Part shown: positions 20,381-32,745 of the stretch, piece by piece
Layout of the letters: each line of letters begins with the position of its first letter
Position numbering within the stretch: the stretch's first letter is position 1
Assembly (NCBI GenBank): GCA_946811695.1
Contig: OX328128.1
Coordinates: 79,857,666 to 79,921,665 of the forward strand
Source: Gonocerus acuteangulatus
Taxonomy: Eukaryota; Arthropoda; Insecta; Hemiptera; Coreidae
Direction of reading: 5' to 3'
Length of the DNA: 64,000 bases
The notes under the pieces: model-generated
Database searches by the model: none
Told to the model about the DNA's origin: nothing
What the model saw: only the letters and a program-made list of their open reading frames with translations
Made by a program: the position numbers and the translations under genes

Positions 20381-20488
20381 AGCACCTACACTCCACTTGT
20401 GAGCATCTTTGCACGACTCCCTTCCATGGTCATCTGGAAGAACCACATTTTATTATGTATCCCAACCTAACGAAGAGCTGTCATCAGA

Positions 20489-20569
20489 GCATCACCACTT
20501 ACATCATCACCACTTACAGCATCACCACTTAAAGCATCACCACTTACAGCATCACCACTTACAGCATCA
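20489..20569. repeat. 15-bp tandem repeat
   Basis: Five to six copies of GCATCACCACTTACA, directly beside the 33-bp array. Confidence 0.9.
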
Positions 20570-20944
20570 AAGTTCGTAGACTTCTGGTAGGACTTTGATC
20601 ATGTGCATTTACATAATGTCCTTTAATGATCTCAGCTCACGTCGAATAAGTTTAATAAAATCACAAAGTAGATGAAAATAAAACATTTAGGAGGAAGGAA
20701 TATTCTTATATCGTTACATGGGAGTGCATGTTATCACCTGAGCCGTCTGGGATGGATGTCTGGTGGGATCTGGTTGATAAGGATTATCCATTGCGCCTGG
20801 GATGCGAAGCTTGTGGAATAGTTGAAATCTGGCTTACTTAATGAACGAGCAAAAGGGATATGGCCGGTGTGAAGAGTTGTGATTGAAACTCGAAGCAGTG
20901 TAATGGCTTTGTTTTGAGCGATTTTCGCCTAAAATGCTTATATT

Positions 20945-21415
20945 CAGGGCCGCCACATGGGGGGGGGGCAACCGGGCACTGTTGTTCCGGGCCCGGAAAC
21001 CGGGACCCCACGGCGCCCGGGCCGGGCCTCGCTAGTTGGAAAAAAATGTATAGGTTATGAGCTTGTAAAAAGAATGGGGTTTAGAAATACGGGCGTAGCC
21101 TATATTTATTGGGATGGGATCTATATATTTTTTTTAATGTACATAAACGACAAAACAAGTGCAGTCCCAGAATAGTATATTTCATTAGGAGTCGAAATAA
21201 AACTACAAGTACCGAATGTGACATTTGCTGCACCGATTGTCGGCTTTTATTCTCATTTCGCTCAAAACTCAAGATGAAAATAATTTTAAAATGTAAAATG
21301 TACTATAGCAAAGTTCTAGAATTTTCAGTCTGGCTCTGAGAAGTGGGGGCCCGACTCTGAGAAATGGGGACCCGTGATCTGGTCCCGGGCCCGGCTCTGA
21401 GATTTGGCGGCCCTG
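20945..21415. mobile_element. hAT-like MITE, CAGGGCCGCC family, copy 1 (471 bp)
   Basis: The ends are CAGGGCCGCCACAT and AATTTGGCGGCCCTG-type inverted repeats (last bases GATTTGGCGGCCCTG). It is flanked by perfect 8-bp duplications CTTATATT at 20937-20944 and 21416-21423. It is 190 bp longer inside than copy 2 (32877-33157) and shares the interior CACCGATTGTCGGCTTTTAT. No transposase. CAGGG ends and 8-bp duplications are hAT traits. Confidence 0.93.
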
Positions 21416-21423
21416 CTTATATT

Positions 21424-22020
21424 TTATAAATATTTGATGCATTTGCTGATCCCCGAAGATTAAGTCCGCAATGCCAGATGGTAGGAATCATCGTTTCGTA
21501 AATCGTAAGTTATCAGTACATTTTCTATAGTTCCTGTCATTTCTTTGTCCCATGTGTGGCTGTCTAGATCCTCTCTTGTGGTGGAACTCGTTATTTTCGT
21601 GGTCTATGGATTTAGAACGTGAAGGTTTCTCGTTGGCTCTTCCGGATTGCGCCACGAGGTCGACCTTATAAGCGCGATAAAAGAATAAGAAAATGCATCC
21701 GCCCTATCCTGGCTATAATAGGATGGTAAACTGCAGAAAACACCTCCCAAATTCCGTTGTCATGTATAAGTGGACATTAAAATTGAAATAAATAAACATT
21801 TTGTATTTATAATGGATAGTTAAAGCAAATTCCTCAAGATTGCGACTTAAACTAACCAGTTTGCTGCGGAATGTGCTAATTTATGCAACAGCTGCGTGAC
21901 GGACGTTTAGCGCTTACCTTCGAAGGAAATTAACTATTGAGGTTGGGCTCATGACGGAATATTTGAAAAAGTTCTTCAAATATTTATCGATCCTACTTAG
22001 TAGGCACTGAAAATGACCCC
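21424..22020. other. Unassigned sequence
   Basis: No gene was recognised. The right edge (21960-22035) is the inverted partner of the sequence at 7043-7100. Confidence 0.5.
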
Positions 22021-22030
22021 CGTTAAATTT

Positions 22031-22035
<5 letters not shown>

Positions 22036-22099
<64 letters not shown>
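22036..22099. repeat. (TA)n microsatellite
   Basis: About 64 bases. It is preceded by the inverted copy of the segment that follows the 6922-7042 tract. Confidence 0.9.
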
Positions 22100-22102
<3 letters not shown>

Positions 22103-23060
22103 CAGTCCCGTAACAGGCCACGAGGGCCCTGAGGGGCAGATACTATAGAGGTATCTGATTCATGAACATACGGCACACTAGGGAGATAGTGTGGTCAGTA
22201 TTATGCTCCGGCCGCCTGATTTTCCCCTTGGCCGCTTCGACAGCTAGAGTCATTAGCACCCAAGGTACCCATTATTAATTAAATTAATTAAAGGCTGGGT
22301 TGGCCCAAGGTTTGCCACTAACAGCCATAATTTTTGTTATATTTCAACGAAACTCGGTATTCGTAGTGGTAATCTACAGAGAAATACCTGTTCTAAAAAT
22401 GAACTACATCGGTCCATCGAAAGAGGGCATTTACTTGAACTATGAATAGAATTTGCCCGCCAAAACGTTGGTTAGCAAAGCTGCCGCTAGGATCACCTCT
22501 GCTTTGATATGACTTCTGATTTCTACTACTAGGTGGACTGTATCCCATTCCTGAGTCAAATCACAATACGATAATGTGAAGTTTTTGTGTATTTATTAAG
22601 TAGTGTAGTATTATGTATACACAAAACTGTGGAAGGACATTAATTACAAAATTAATAATTAAAACAGTTGCTCATTACAAATGTAATAGAGAAGATCTAT
22701 TCATGTTTTTATTATATTTTTATAGGTTATTTTAAGCAAATTATTCAGGAATGCAATCTACTCTACCCAAATTCTGAGGAAAATGCTTAGTTTTTTTTGT
22801 TTTTGTTTTTTTTACAACAAAATAAAGAGCAATTAAAAGAAAGAGCGGAAGGTCTTGTAAGACTTGTTATCATTCTGATAAGAGCAAATCGCTACTGTCG
22901 CAAGCTCTGTATTCAATATAAATAAATAAATTCTGATAAAATCTACCACACTGGATAAAATGAGTTCAAAATTTCTAGGAATTTACATCATAGTGTTCAT
23001 AGTGTTTTATTTATATTCTTTATGTATTCTTAACATGTAATATGCATGATAAGCTATTTT
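22100..23060. other. Unassigned AT-rich sequence
   Basis: Part (22100-22450) looks like old repeat sequence, but no family or frame was identified. Confidence 0.4.
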
Positions 23061-23071
23061 TTTTTTTTTTT

Positions 23072-23210
23072 AGCGCGGTTCCTCCCTCCCCCATAGGGAG
23101 GAACCCCGCTTATAATGAAGGTTGATACAATGAAACGATCCGGAAGTGCCGACTAGAAAATTTTGCGTTTCAGAACCCCTAGAAACCGAAAATAACGGTG
23201 GTTCAAATTT

Positions 23211-23304
<94 letters not shown>

Positions 23305-24660
23305 CTGTTCGCTCTCTAAATAGAAGACGAATGGTCCGATTTTGATGAAATTTGGTACAAAAATCTGTCGTCCAATTTGAAAGGTCAAGTTCGTTAACCA
23401 GCAAAATCTGCCCACTGGAAGATGGCGTTTGGGGCGAAATTCGCGCAGAAAAAATCGTAACGCTTACGTTTTTGAGTTCATAAGCTTGTAAGTACTCGTT
23501 TTATAGGCTTCTTGGGCTAGGAAAACGAATGAAACCATTTTCAAGGCGATAGCTTTAACCGTTGTTGAGAAAATTGGAAAAATAGTTTTTGAATACCGTT
23601 TTTGGTTTGGGTACTTAGAATAACGGGATTCAGTTGAAACATTATCTGCATGTTCTACTTTCATTAAAACTAGTATGTTGAAAGTTATGTTACGTTTGGA
23701 GTTAAGGAAGGGTTAGAATAAAATATTTTATGAACAGACATGAAAAGTTTTGGAAACTTCGTATACTTTCATTAATATCTCGAACACGGTTGGGAAATCG
23801 TGGTAAGTGGATTGAAACTATTTGAAAGCTTACTAAATTCTCTACAAAAATGATTCTAAAACTATTTTTGATTAGGTTATGACAATCGGAGAAATAAGTG
23901 CTTAAAACTTCAAATATGTCTGTTTTGTTCTTATGAACGGGTTTTTGTCGTTCTTTTTGTCTCTTTCCCTTGGTTTTTTATTGCTTTTTATTGTTGTAAT
24001 TTCTTATGTTGTATTTGTAAGGAAAATGTATGTGTGTGTAAAACAGGATAGGTAAAATGAGACCAATTTTCTGTTGTCAGAAATAATAAAAAGTTTTGGG
24101 AACTTCGTATAATTTCTTAATATCTCGAAAACGGTTGAAAATCTTGGGAAGCGAAAGGTTACCATTCGAAAGCTTACTAAATGGTCTACAAGAATGGTTT
24201 TAAAGAAAGTTTTGAATAAGCGATGTCAATCGGAGAAATAAGTGCTTAAAACTTTTAAGTAATTGATTTCGCTTATTCGAACTTTTCTTTTTGTCTGTTT
24301 TATTCCTTGTTATTTTTAAATTGCTTATAGTCAGATAATGTATTTGACAATAAAACAGATTAAGTAAAATAAGAAGATCAATTTATTGTTAGAAGTGTAG
24401 CGTTTAAAGAGAGAGATCCCAAGGCTTTCCAAATGCCTCTGAGCGGAGGCCTTTCTGCCCGACTTATGGGAGAGCTGACCCATACAGGTATGATTGTAAA
24501 TCAACAAAGACCTTTCAAGACTGGTTTGTTTGAGATTTCATTTGGATAGCTGTTTCGCTATTGATCTAAACAAAGTAATAACTTTTTCTATTCTATGCCT
24601 TCATAAACACTAGAGATAAGAACGGAACCGCGCTAAGATGACGCAGTTCCTGCGAATCGG
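23072..24660. mobile_element. AGCGCGGTTCC repeat, full-length copy 2
   Basis: It starts AGCGCGGTTCC after a T-run. (TA)n lies at about 23211-23300. The copy ends with AACGGAACCGCGCTAAGATG...TCGGACTTTTTATT near 24665. Terminal GCGCGGTTCC is inverted at the right end, but homology with copy 1 runs past it by about 40 bases. Direct orientation and high similarity to 15461-16870. No open frame longer than 83 codons. Confidence 0.75.
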
Positions 24661-25340
24661 ACTTTTTATTAATTAAGCTTATCGCAACTCAGGCGACGAA
24701 ACTGCAGCTTGAAAGAATTGAGGTAAGTAGAAGATAGTAGTCAATAGTATAGTCAATGATAAATAGTAAAATAAATAAAAAGTACGAGTCGTAAGTAAAG
24801 TAGTAGTTAATAGCTGCGAGAGAAGTAACTTAATTCTGTGTTGATATGATGATAAGCTATTTACTTACTTGCATAATGCATTGCGCAACAAACCCTATTT
24901 GAAGAATTTCTACGCATTGTATTTTTACTTCTTATTAGACTTGGTAATAAGGAAATTAAAAAAAAAGTCCAAATCATCTTATCGCCTTTCCGTTCTCATC
25001 CCTGGTGTGATTTGGTGATCTTGTAATATTATGTTTAATATTTCGTAAACCAATTCCAGTGACATCAGGCACCACAATGCACAGGAAACTGAGAAGAGCA
25101 CACACTAACAAGGGGTGTGTACAGTGGTAGGGACACCGATTTGGTCCATTTTTTTTTCTAGTGTTTCTACATCGAAAAATAGTCGACACGTGTCCGAGCG
25201 TTCCGTCCAATGCGCCTTAGGAGCCGAGAAATAAAATAAAGTAGGTTGAAAATGCTTTATTTTATATATCGAGTTTAGAAAATTATATTGACATGATTTT
25301 TTTACCAATTCATTTGTTTTAGAGAGTAGATTATTTTTAT
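24661..25340. other. Unassigned sequence
   Basis: No gene or known repeat was recognised. Confidence 0.4.
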
Positions 25341-25410
25341 TAAATTTTAACGTCCATTTATTATTAACTACGAATTTTAGGACGGGTTATCTATAGGTTA
25401 CCACCCTTTT
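25341..25410. repeat. Dispersed repeat 'AACGTCCATTTATT', copy 2
   Basis: Near-identical to 8631-8700. Confidence 0.7.
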
Positions 25411-25495
25411 CTAGTCAGGATAGGGCTAATGCCTTTTCTATTTTCTAAAGAAAGATAAGATTTGTAAACCCATTATATTTGCAAGCATTACCAAG

Positions 25496-25772
25496 CATGG
25501 GCGTATGTAGAAAATAATTTCGGGAGGGGCTGGGAGAATTTCGGGGGGGGGGGCTGAGACCATTTCCGGGGTATGAAATACTAACAATTTAGAACTTGGA
25601 ATATTTTTAACCAACTAAAACGCTATTACACCCAAAATAAAATATTTTTTATGAACTAAGTGATCTTATTTAATTTATTTTTAAGGGTTTATGACACATT
25701 GTTACCGATCAACTCAAAATTTCTGGGAGGGGCTGCAGCCCCCTGAGCCCCCCCCCCTTATATACGCCCATG
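25496..25772. mobile_element. MITE, CATGGGCGTATATA family, with perfect 8-bp duplication
   Basis: 277 bp with ends CATGGGCGTATGTA and TATATACGCCCATG. It is flanked by TTACCAAG at 25488-25495 and 25773-25780. G-runs and CTGCAGCCCC lie just inside the ends. No coding capacity. Confidence 0.93.
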
Positions 25773-26340
25773 TTACCAAGAAGTATTCTGACAGGGGAAG
25801 CTGATGGGTGAGGAGGCTGTGCAAGGGTTAGGGATATTATTACCTCGGATGGACCATCACTAGGTATAGCGTAAACTCTATGAGGGACAAAATCACAGTT
25901 TATTTCTAGTAATTCAAGGCCTGCGATCATAGAGAGTAGATTAAAGAAAAAAAAAAAAAAAGAACAATCGTTAAACAATAATTTATATTTCATATTCAAA
26001 AATATGCTTACGTTTGAAGTAAAGGAAGTAAATAGACCAAAAATAATAGCAGATTTAAAATCAGCACCCCAAGAAACTCTAATGAGGTAAATATCATCGA
26101 AAACAAATTTGTAAGCGAAACATTTACGTGACGTTTTGAAATTTAATATCTCGCCTTGAGATAATCCGATTGTAGTCCTTAAGCTCTTTCAAAAGGGGAG
26201 AGTTTCCTTTTTCTAACCATATAAATGACTATTGTATTATCATCTATATATATTATTATTCAAAAATGAATCTGCAGTGAAAAATTAATTTTTGCAAAAT
26301 AGACATATTTGTCCTTGAAATTACCTTAAATTTTGCGCCG

Positions 26341-26640
26341 ATGGGGTGAAACAGACCTCGGATTTCAATTTAGCGACCCTCAAAACCATGGAAGCTCTAA
26401 TTATTTCTTCTTAAATATCTTCATTCGAAATTTGGCCATTAAACACCCATAAACCTGACGGGATGGGGTGAAACAGACCTCGGATTTCAATTCAGCGACC
26501 CTCAAAACCATGGAAGCTCTAATTATTTCTTCTTAAATATCTTCATTCGAAATTTGGCCTTCAAACACCCATAAACCTGACGTACTGGGGTAAAACGGAC
26601 TCCGGATTGGGATTCGTGGGGGGGCGTGTCGAAATACATA
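26341..26640. repeat. 122-bp tandem duplication upstream of the SLC5 gene
   Basis: ATGGGGTGAAACAGACCTCGG recurs at 26341 and 26463, with a diverged third copy from 26584. The first two units are almost identical. The array ends about 130 bases before the first coding exon. Confidence 0.88.
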
Positions 26641-26763
26641 AGAATATATGTATGGTGTCTTCAGAAAATACCGCTTTTTTATTTTGTGTGCCAGTGCTGT
26701 TTAACAAATTCTTCAAACTATTTGTCCCCAATGTGTGTAATAAAAACATGCGGTTATTTCCAG

Positions 26764-29700
26764 ATGAACGGAACGGATAGCATCGAACCAGAAGAAGGGC
26801 GTATGCTCTTCAACTGGGTGGACTACACCGTCTTCCTGGGTATGATCTCAATATCCGTCTTCATAGGATTGTATTACAGCATCAAGCCATCCAAGAAAGA
26901 GGAGACTGTTGAAGATTACATGCTAGGAGGAAGGAAGATGCAGTTATTGCCTGTTGCACTCTCTCTAGCAGCGAGGTAGGTAACCTTATTGCATAAATAT
27001 GCTTTAGCGATGACTAAACTGAAAAAAAAAGTTACAAAAAAGCGTTACGAGAAAGTGTCACAAAAAAGTGTCCGCTGGCGTACGCGCCTGCGCGTTAGCC
27101 ATGTCCGAAAAAGAAGACTGTATGTTATAGAGTACATTACATATGTTTGTCGGGTTGACCACTGGGAGGCAGGAGGGAATTCTAGTATAAAATGACAGGA
27201 TGGTGTATGTAACTACAACCCCTGGAAGAGAGGAAGCGCGACCCACCACTTGCAGAACTCCTAGAGTCCAAGAACTAGACTATAAGACCGCCACGCTTCT
27301 TGTCCCGGAACCCCTACATCCGTATCTTACTATCTTTCTTCGAGGAGAGAATATTTTCACAAGATTTGAGATCAACCGTCTCTCTGTCCACTTCCCATTG
27401 GAGAAACAGGCTCATAAAAAATTAGAATTATCCAAAATTTTATTCGAATTAACCACGATTTTTTAACATTGTTTATGCCCTAAATTCTAGGGACCGAGAG
27501 AAATATTCGAATTAAAGATGATTTCGAATTATTGAACTTCGAATTATCCATGTTCCACTGTATGCCTTCATTGAGTTCCATTGAATGAAATACCACGAAA
27601 CAAATGTTTATGTCTAGGAAGGGAAGGTTTTCTAAAAACCCTTCAGCCGGTCTAGCTCCGGCGAGTTCCGAGATCTGTCACTCATTCCTCTCCGAGACCG
27701 CAGGATAAGGCTGAACCTACATTGGACCCGTATTTCGCCCGAACCGATCCGATCCGATTTCGTTTGATCGACAACGGCCAACAGCAGCCGACGTGAGTGC
27801 CTACATTGGTCTCGACCCGATCCGATCCGATTAAGTCACAGCTCGTCAGTAATGACCTCCTAGTAAAGTGAAAATGAGTGGTTAAGTTAAGAAATACCAC
27901 CTAATAAGCATAGAAACCTTCGATTAGGTTGAATGTTGGAGGAAAGAAAAATGTAAAATTATTTATAAGAAAGGTAACTAGAAGGTTATAAGCATTGGAA
28001 GGTTATACACATTAGAAAGTTATAAATATTGGAAGGTTATAGACGTTGGATGGTTAAAAACATCTTTCCACGCAATTTAATAAACAAGGAAAACGAAAAA
28101 CAAAAATGTGAATTGACAAAGTTGTTCTAAATGTTATTTCCTTTGGTACAAAAAACAATGCATTGAAATCGGTTAAGATTTAGAACCTGTAGACCTTTTT
28201 GAAACACTAAATGTGGGTTGGTGCCATTTTGCTTTGTCGGTCCGAAATCGGTCTAGAAACAAACACGTTTGAATGGCCAAGAATCGGCGGCCGTTGGATT
28301 GGACCGGATTGGATCGGAGCGGGAACAATGTAGGCACCTCCATTGAGATGCATGTGTTTGTTTTTCTTCCGACAGTCGGTGGCTACTGGATCGGATCGGA
28401 ACGGTCCCAGTGTAGGTGCATCCTAAGGGAGAGTCAACTGTATATGTAAAATATTTTAAACGCACAAGATGTGCCAAAAATGGCATGCGTTGTGCTGAAA
28501 AATCAACTCACTTGTCATATGGATACTATGGCAAGGGGAAAAAAATATTATATTATACACACATTTTTGAAAATTTCGGGGGGGGGGGGGCTGCAGTCCC
28601 CTCAGCTCCCCCCTTATATACGCCCATGGGCGGTGTTGGTTGAAAATGGGCAGCATATCATTAATGAAAAAAAAAAAAAATACTTTCAGTTTTCTATCTG
28701 GAATAACATTGCTGGGGATCCCTTCTGAAACGTATCTCTATGGAACCCAACTATTCAATATCTGCATAGCTATATCATTATGCTACTTTCTCATGAAGAT
28801 CTTCTATCTACCAGTCTTGTACGATCTACAGTGCAATTCAAGCTTCGAGGTGAGTTCGTTGCATATTCACAATATTCTCGATGATATCGTTATGCGTTCC
28901 AATTTATGATCTTTATGTTTTCAGTATCTGGAAAGAAGGTTTGATAAGTCTACAAGAACATTGGCTTCCTTCGTTTTTGCATGTTTTGTGGTGAGGTTAT
29001 ATTTTAATATTTCATTTCAAAAATTATTTTAGATAAATATGGCTTAGCGATGACTAAACTGGAAAAAAAACTTACAAAAAAGTGTCCGCTGGCGTTCGCG
29101 CATGTGCGGTGGCCATGTACGAAATAGAAGACTGTATGTTACACAGTACATTACATAGGTTTGTCGGGTGGACCAAAAGCATATTTATGTTCCTGAATTT
29201 GAGCAGCAGGCTCTAAACGAAATTATTTTTCATTAATCTTTTATTATTATCTATTAATTTGGTTTGTTGCTTTTGAAACTAATATTTAATGATTTTATAA
29301 AATGATTTATATAATAGAAGGCAAAAATAAAAACGACGGGTAAGGAGACCCTTAAAATTTACGATTATTTTTCAATAAATAATTTATCAACATTTCAAAT
29401 GAGAGTTCTTTATTTCCCAATTTTACATCCCTGCATATGCGAATGTTTACAAATATCGTTGTTTACTCTTGCTTTCCTAACCTGCATAACAATCAGCTTT
29501 AGTGCATAATAACTTTTTTCCTAGTTGAGAGCGACTTTTTTTTTAACGGGTTCGTGTTTAGTGCATCAAAATATGTTATAGAGCTAAATTTTTAAAAAAA
29601 TCGGCGAGGAGGCCCCTAAACTTCACAATTACCGGTTTTAGTTGTGTTTCTTCGTATCTTTATGCAAGTACAATTTTTTATTAATTACATAGCACTAATC

Positions 29701-32669
29701 ACAACAGTATAATATACCTTTGATATATTTCAGCTGTTGATTGTTCCTGTCTTGATATACATCCCATCATTAGCCTTCAATCAAGGTAATATATTTTATA
29801 AATTTCCAAACATAAAAATAATGTCACTGTCTACTTAAAGTTTTTTTTTTCAGTAAGTGGAATGCCTCTACACGTCTTAGCTCCAGGCCTTTGTGGAGTC
29901 TGCATTTTCTATACCTCGTTGGTTAGTAACTTCCACATCCAGAACATATCGTCCATACCATGTCAAGCTATCGAAGATGCAAAAACTCGTTTTTCAGATT
30001 CGAGACTTCGCTCTTAGATTGTGGACGGCTCGTCGCAAATTGTCTCAACTCTATTCCTTTTAGAATAGCCTTTAATGGCTTAAATAAAGTATCGAATAAG
30101 ACCATTTTTCAATATATTACTTCCTCAATTGATAGCTTAGGTTTGTTCTCTAGTTTGCTCCGATTTGCGTATTCGATAGTTTGACATGGTAAGGACGATA
30201 TGAGGCGTTGCGGATACGAAGGGCGAATTCAACAAAAGGTAGTTTTCAGGAAAATGCGTTTGAATATGTTTTCATAAAGCCCCGTTTTCACGGGGCAAAA
30301 ATACGAAAGCGTGGCCATGGAATTCGTGGAATTGCCACGTATGAACGAGGTGGCATGAGTTTGCCTCAGAGGTCATCGGTTGTCAGGCAAATTCACGAAC
30401 GGTATTAGACGTGTTTGATTTTCAAGCTCGGCCACGAATCTCACCAGTCGCATCTGGGGTCTCAATGCAACAAGTGTTTATTCTTTAAAATTAAAATTTA
30501 GAAATTCAGGAGTCATAGTCTCGCGTATTAAACCTTCAAGGTGACGAAACTTTGACATTTTTGGTAATATATGCAAATGAGAGGATTTTATGCGATCCAT
30601 GTTGCAAAGAAAATAAAGACCGGGGCTTGCGGTTGGCTGCCATGAAAAGGATTTGCGAAGCGATGAAAACTCCAGGATTTGGACCGAATCAAGTTAACGC
30701 CAAATTCAGAAATTCACGAAGTTCATATTGCCAGCAGCTTCTGGGTAATATCACGGCTCCAAATGTAATAAATTTGTTGCCCCCCAAATTCCTCCTTTTA
30801 GCGCGGTTCCTCCCTCCCTTCATAGGTAGGAACCCCGCTTATAAGGTTGATCTCATGAAACAATCCGGAAGTGCCGACTAGAAAATTTTGCGTTTCCGAA
30901 CCCCTAGAGTTCGAAAATGACGGTGGTTCAAATTTTTATATATACAGGGTGTCCCGTAAATGTCTAGTCATATTGTGAGGGGTGATAGAGGACCCTTAGG
31001 GGAACAAAAAATGTTCTATGACGATTTCCCGAATTCACGCCCATAAGGGAGAAAACGTCGTTTTATTGTTTTATCGAGACAAACGTGGTTTTTAGAAACA
31101 TAATCGTTGTAGCTCCGTCCCAGGTGGTACTACTAGAAAGGGAGTGAAACCAATCGAAAGCTGAGTAAAATTACTATAAGTCTAGTTGGGAGTGAACGTA
31201 AAAATGAATGAATGTATGTATGTATATCTTACAAAAAGAAGGCAATTCTAAATTTCCTGACATTTTATTGATATTTCTTTCCAGCGTTACTCCTCAATAA
31301 GCTGGATCTGAGATTTCCGGGTTTCAGAAAAACTTTCTCATTTAACCAGCTTTCCATTCATGTATCACAACCCTGTGTTATTGAAGTATTTGAACGGTTT
31401 AAGTACAAAAATTTAAAAAAAAAACATGGATCTGTGAAAAGAAAATTATGTTTTTTTCTTCAGTTTATTCAAAAAGCTGAAGGGAAATATTTATTTTTAT
31501 AAATGTTTACATAAATATTAAGTAAATATTTACTTAAAACAATAAAAAAAATTACTTCCACGATTATAAAAAAAATTCCTAAAACAGTAAATAAATAAAA
31601 TACACATTTATTTTGAATTTGTTAATTCAGGTAACTAATACTGGGTCCAGGAGGCGGCCATTAAGGAACCCCAACCATACATTAACCTAAAAAATTATTA
31701 CTTTTACCTAGATCACGCATTTGAACACATTTTTACAGGTACTTATATTTAGAAAACAAATGCTTTACCTTAAATTAATACTGATGGCTACGCTTGTGAA
31801 ACTCACTGGGATTCTGAGCCCATGCGTTTTTGTTCTGGTAATTAAAAATTCTATCCTCATAAATAATATGTACATAGTCCTGTAAAAATGGGTTCAAATG
31901 CGTGATATAGGTAAAAATAGTAATTTTTGAGGTTAATGTATGGTTGGGGTTCCTTAATGGCCGCCTCCTGGACCCAGTTTTAGTTACCTGAATTAATAAA
32001 TTCAAAATAAATGTTTATTTTATTTATTTACTGTTTTAAGATTTTTTTTTATATCCGTGGAAGTAATTTTTTTTATTCTTTTAAGTAAATATTTACTTAA
32101 TATTTATGTAAACATTTATATAAAAAAATATTTCCCTTCAGCTTTTTGAATAAAGTGAAGAAAAAAATATAATTTTCTTTTCACAGATCCATGTTTTTTT
32201 TTAAGTTTTTGTTCTTAAATCGTTCAAATACTTCAATAACAAAGGGTTGTGATACATGAATGGAAAGCTGGTTAAATGAGAAAGTTTTTCTGAAACCCGG
32301 AAATCTCAGATCCAGCTTATTGAGGAGTAACGCTGGAAAGAAATATCAATAAAATGTCAGGAAATTTAGAATTGCCTTCTTTTGGTAAGATATACATACT
32401 TACATTCATTCATTTTTACGTTTACTTCCAACTAGTCTTATAGTAAATTTACACAGCTTTCGATTGGTTTCACTTCCTTTCTAGTAGTACCACCTGGGAC
32501 GGAGCTACGACGACTATTCTTCTAAAAAGTACGTTTGTCTCAAAAAACCAATAAAACGACGTTTTCTCCCTTATGGGCGAGAATTCGGGAAATCGTCATA
32601 GAACATTTTTTGTTCCCCTAAGGGTCCTCTATCACCCCTCACAATATGACTAGACATTTACGGGACACC

Positions 32670-32745
<76 letters not shown>

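Noticed and set aside
30208..30408. 66-codon plus-strand frame in SLC5 intron 5 as an SLC5 exon
   Set aside because: Exons 5 and 6 join in phase without it and give uninterrupted family sequence.
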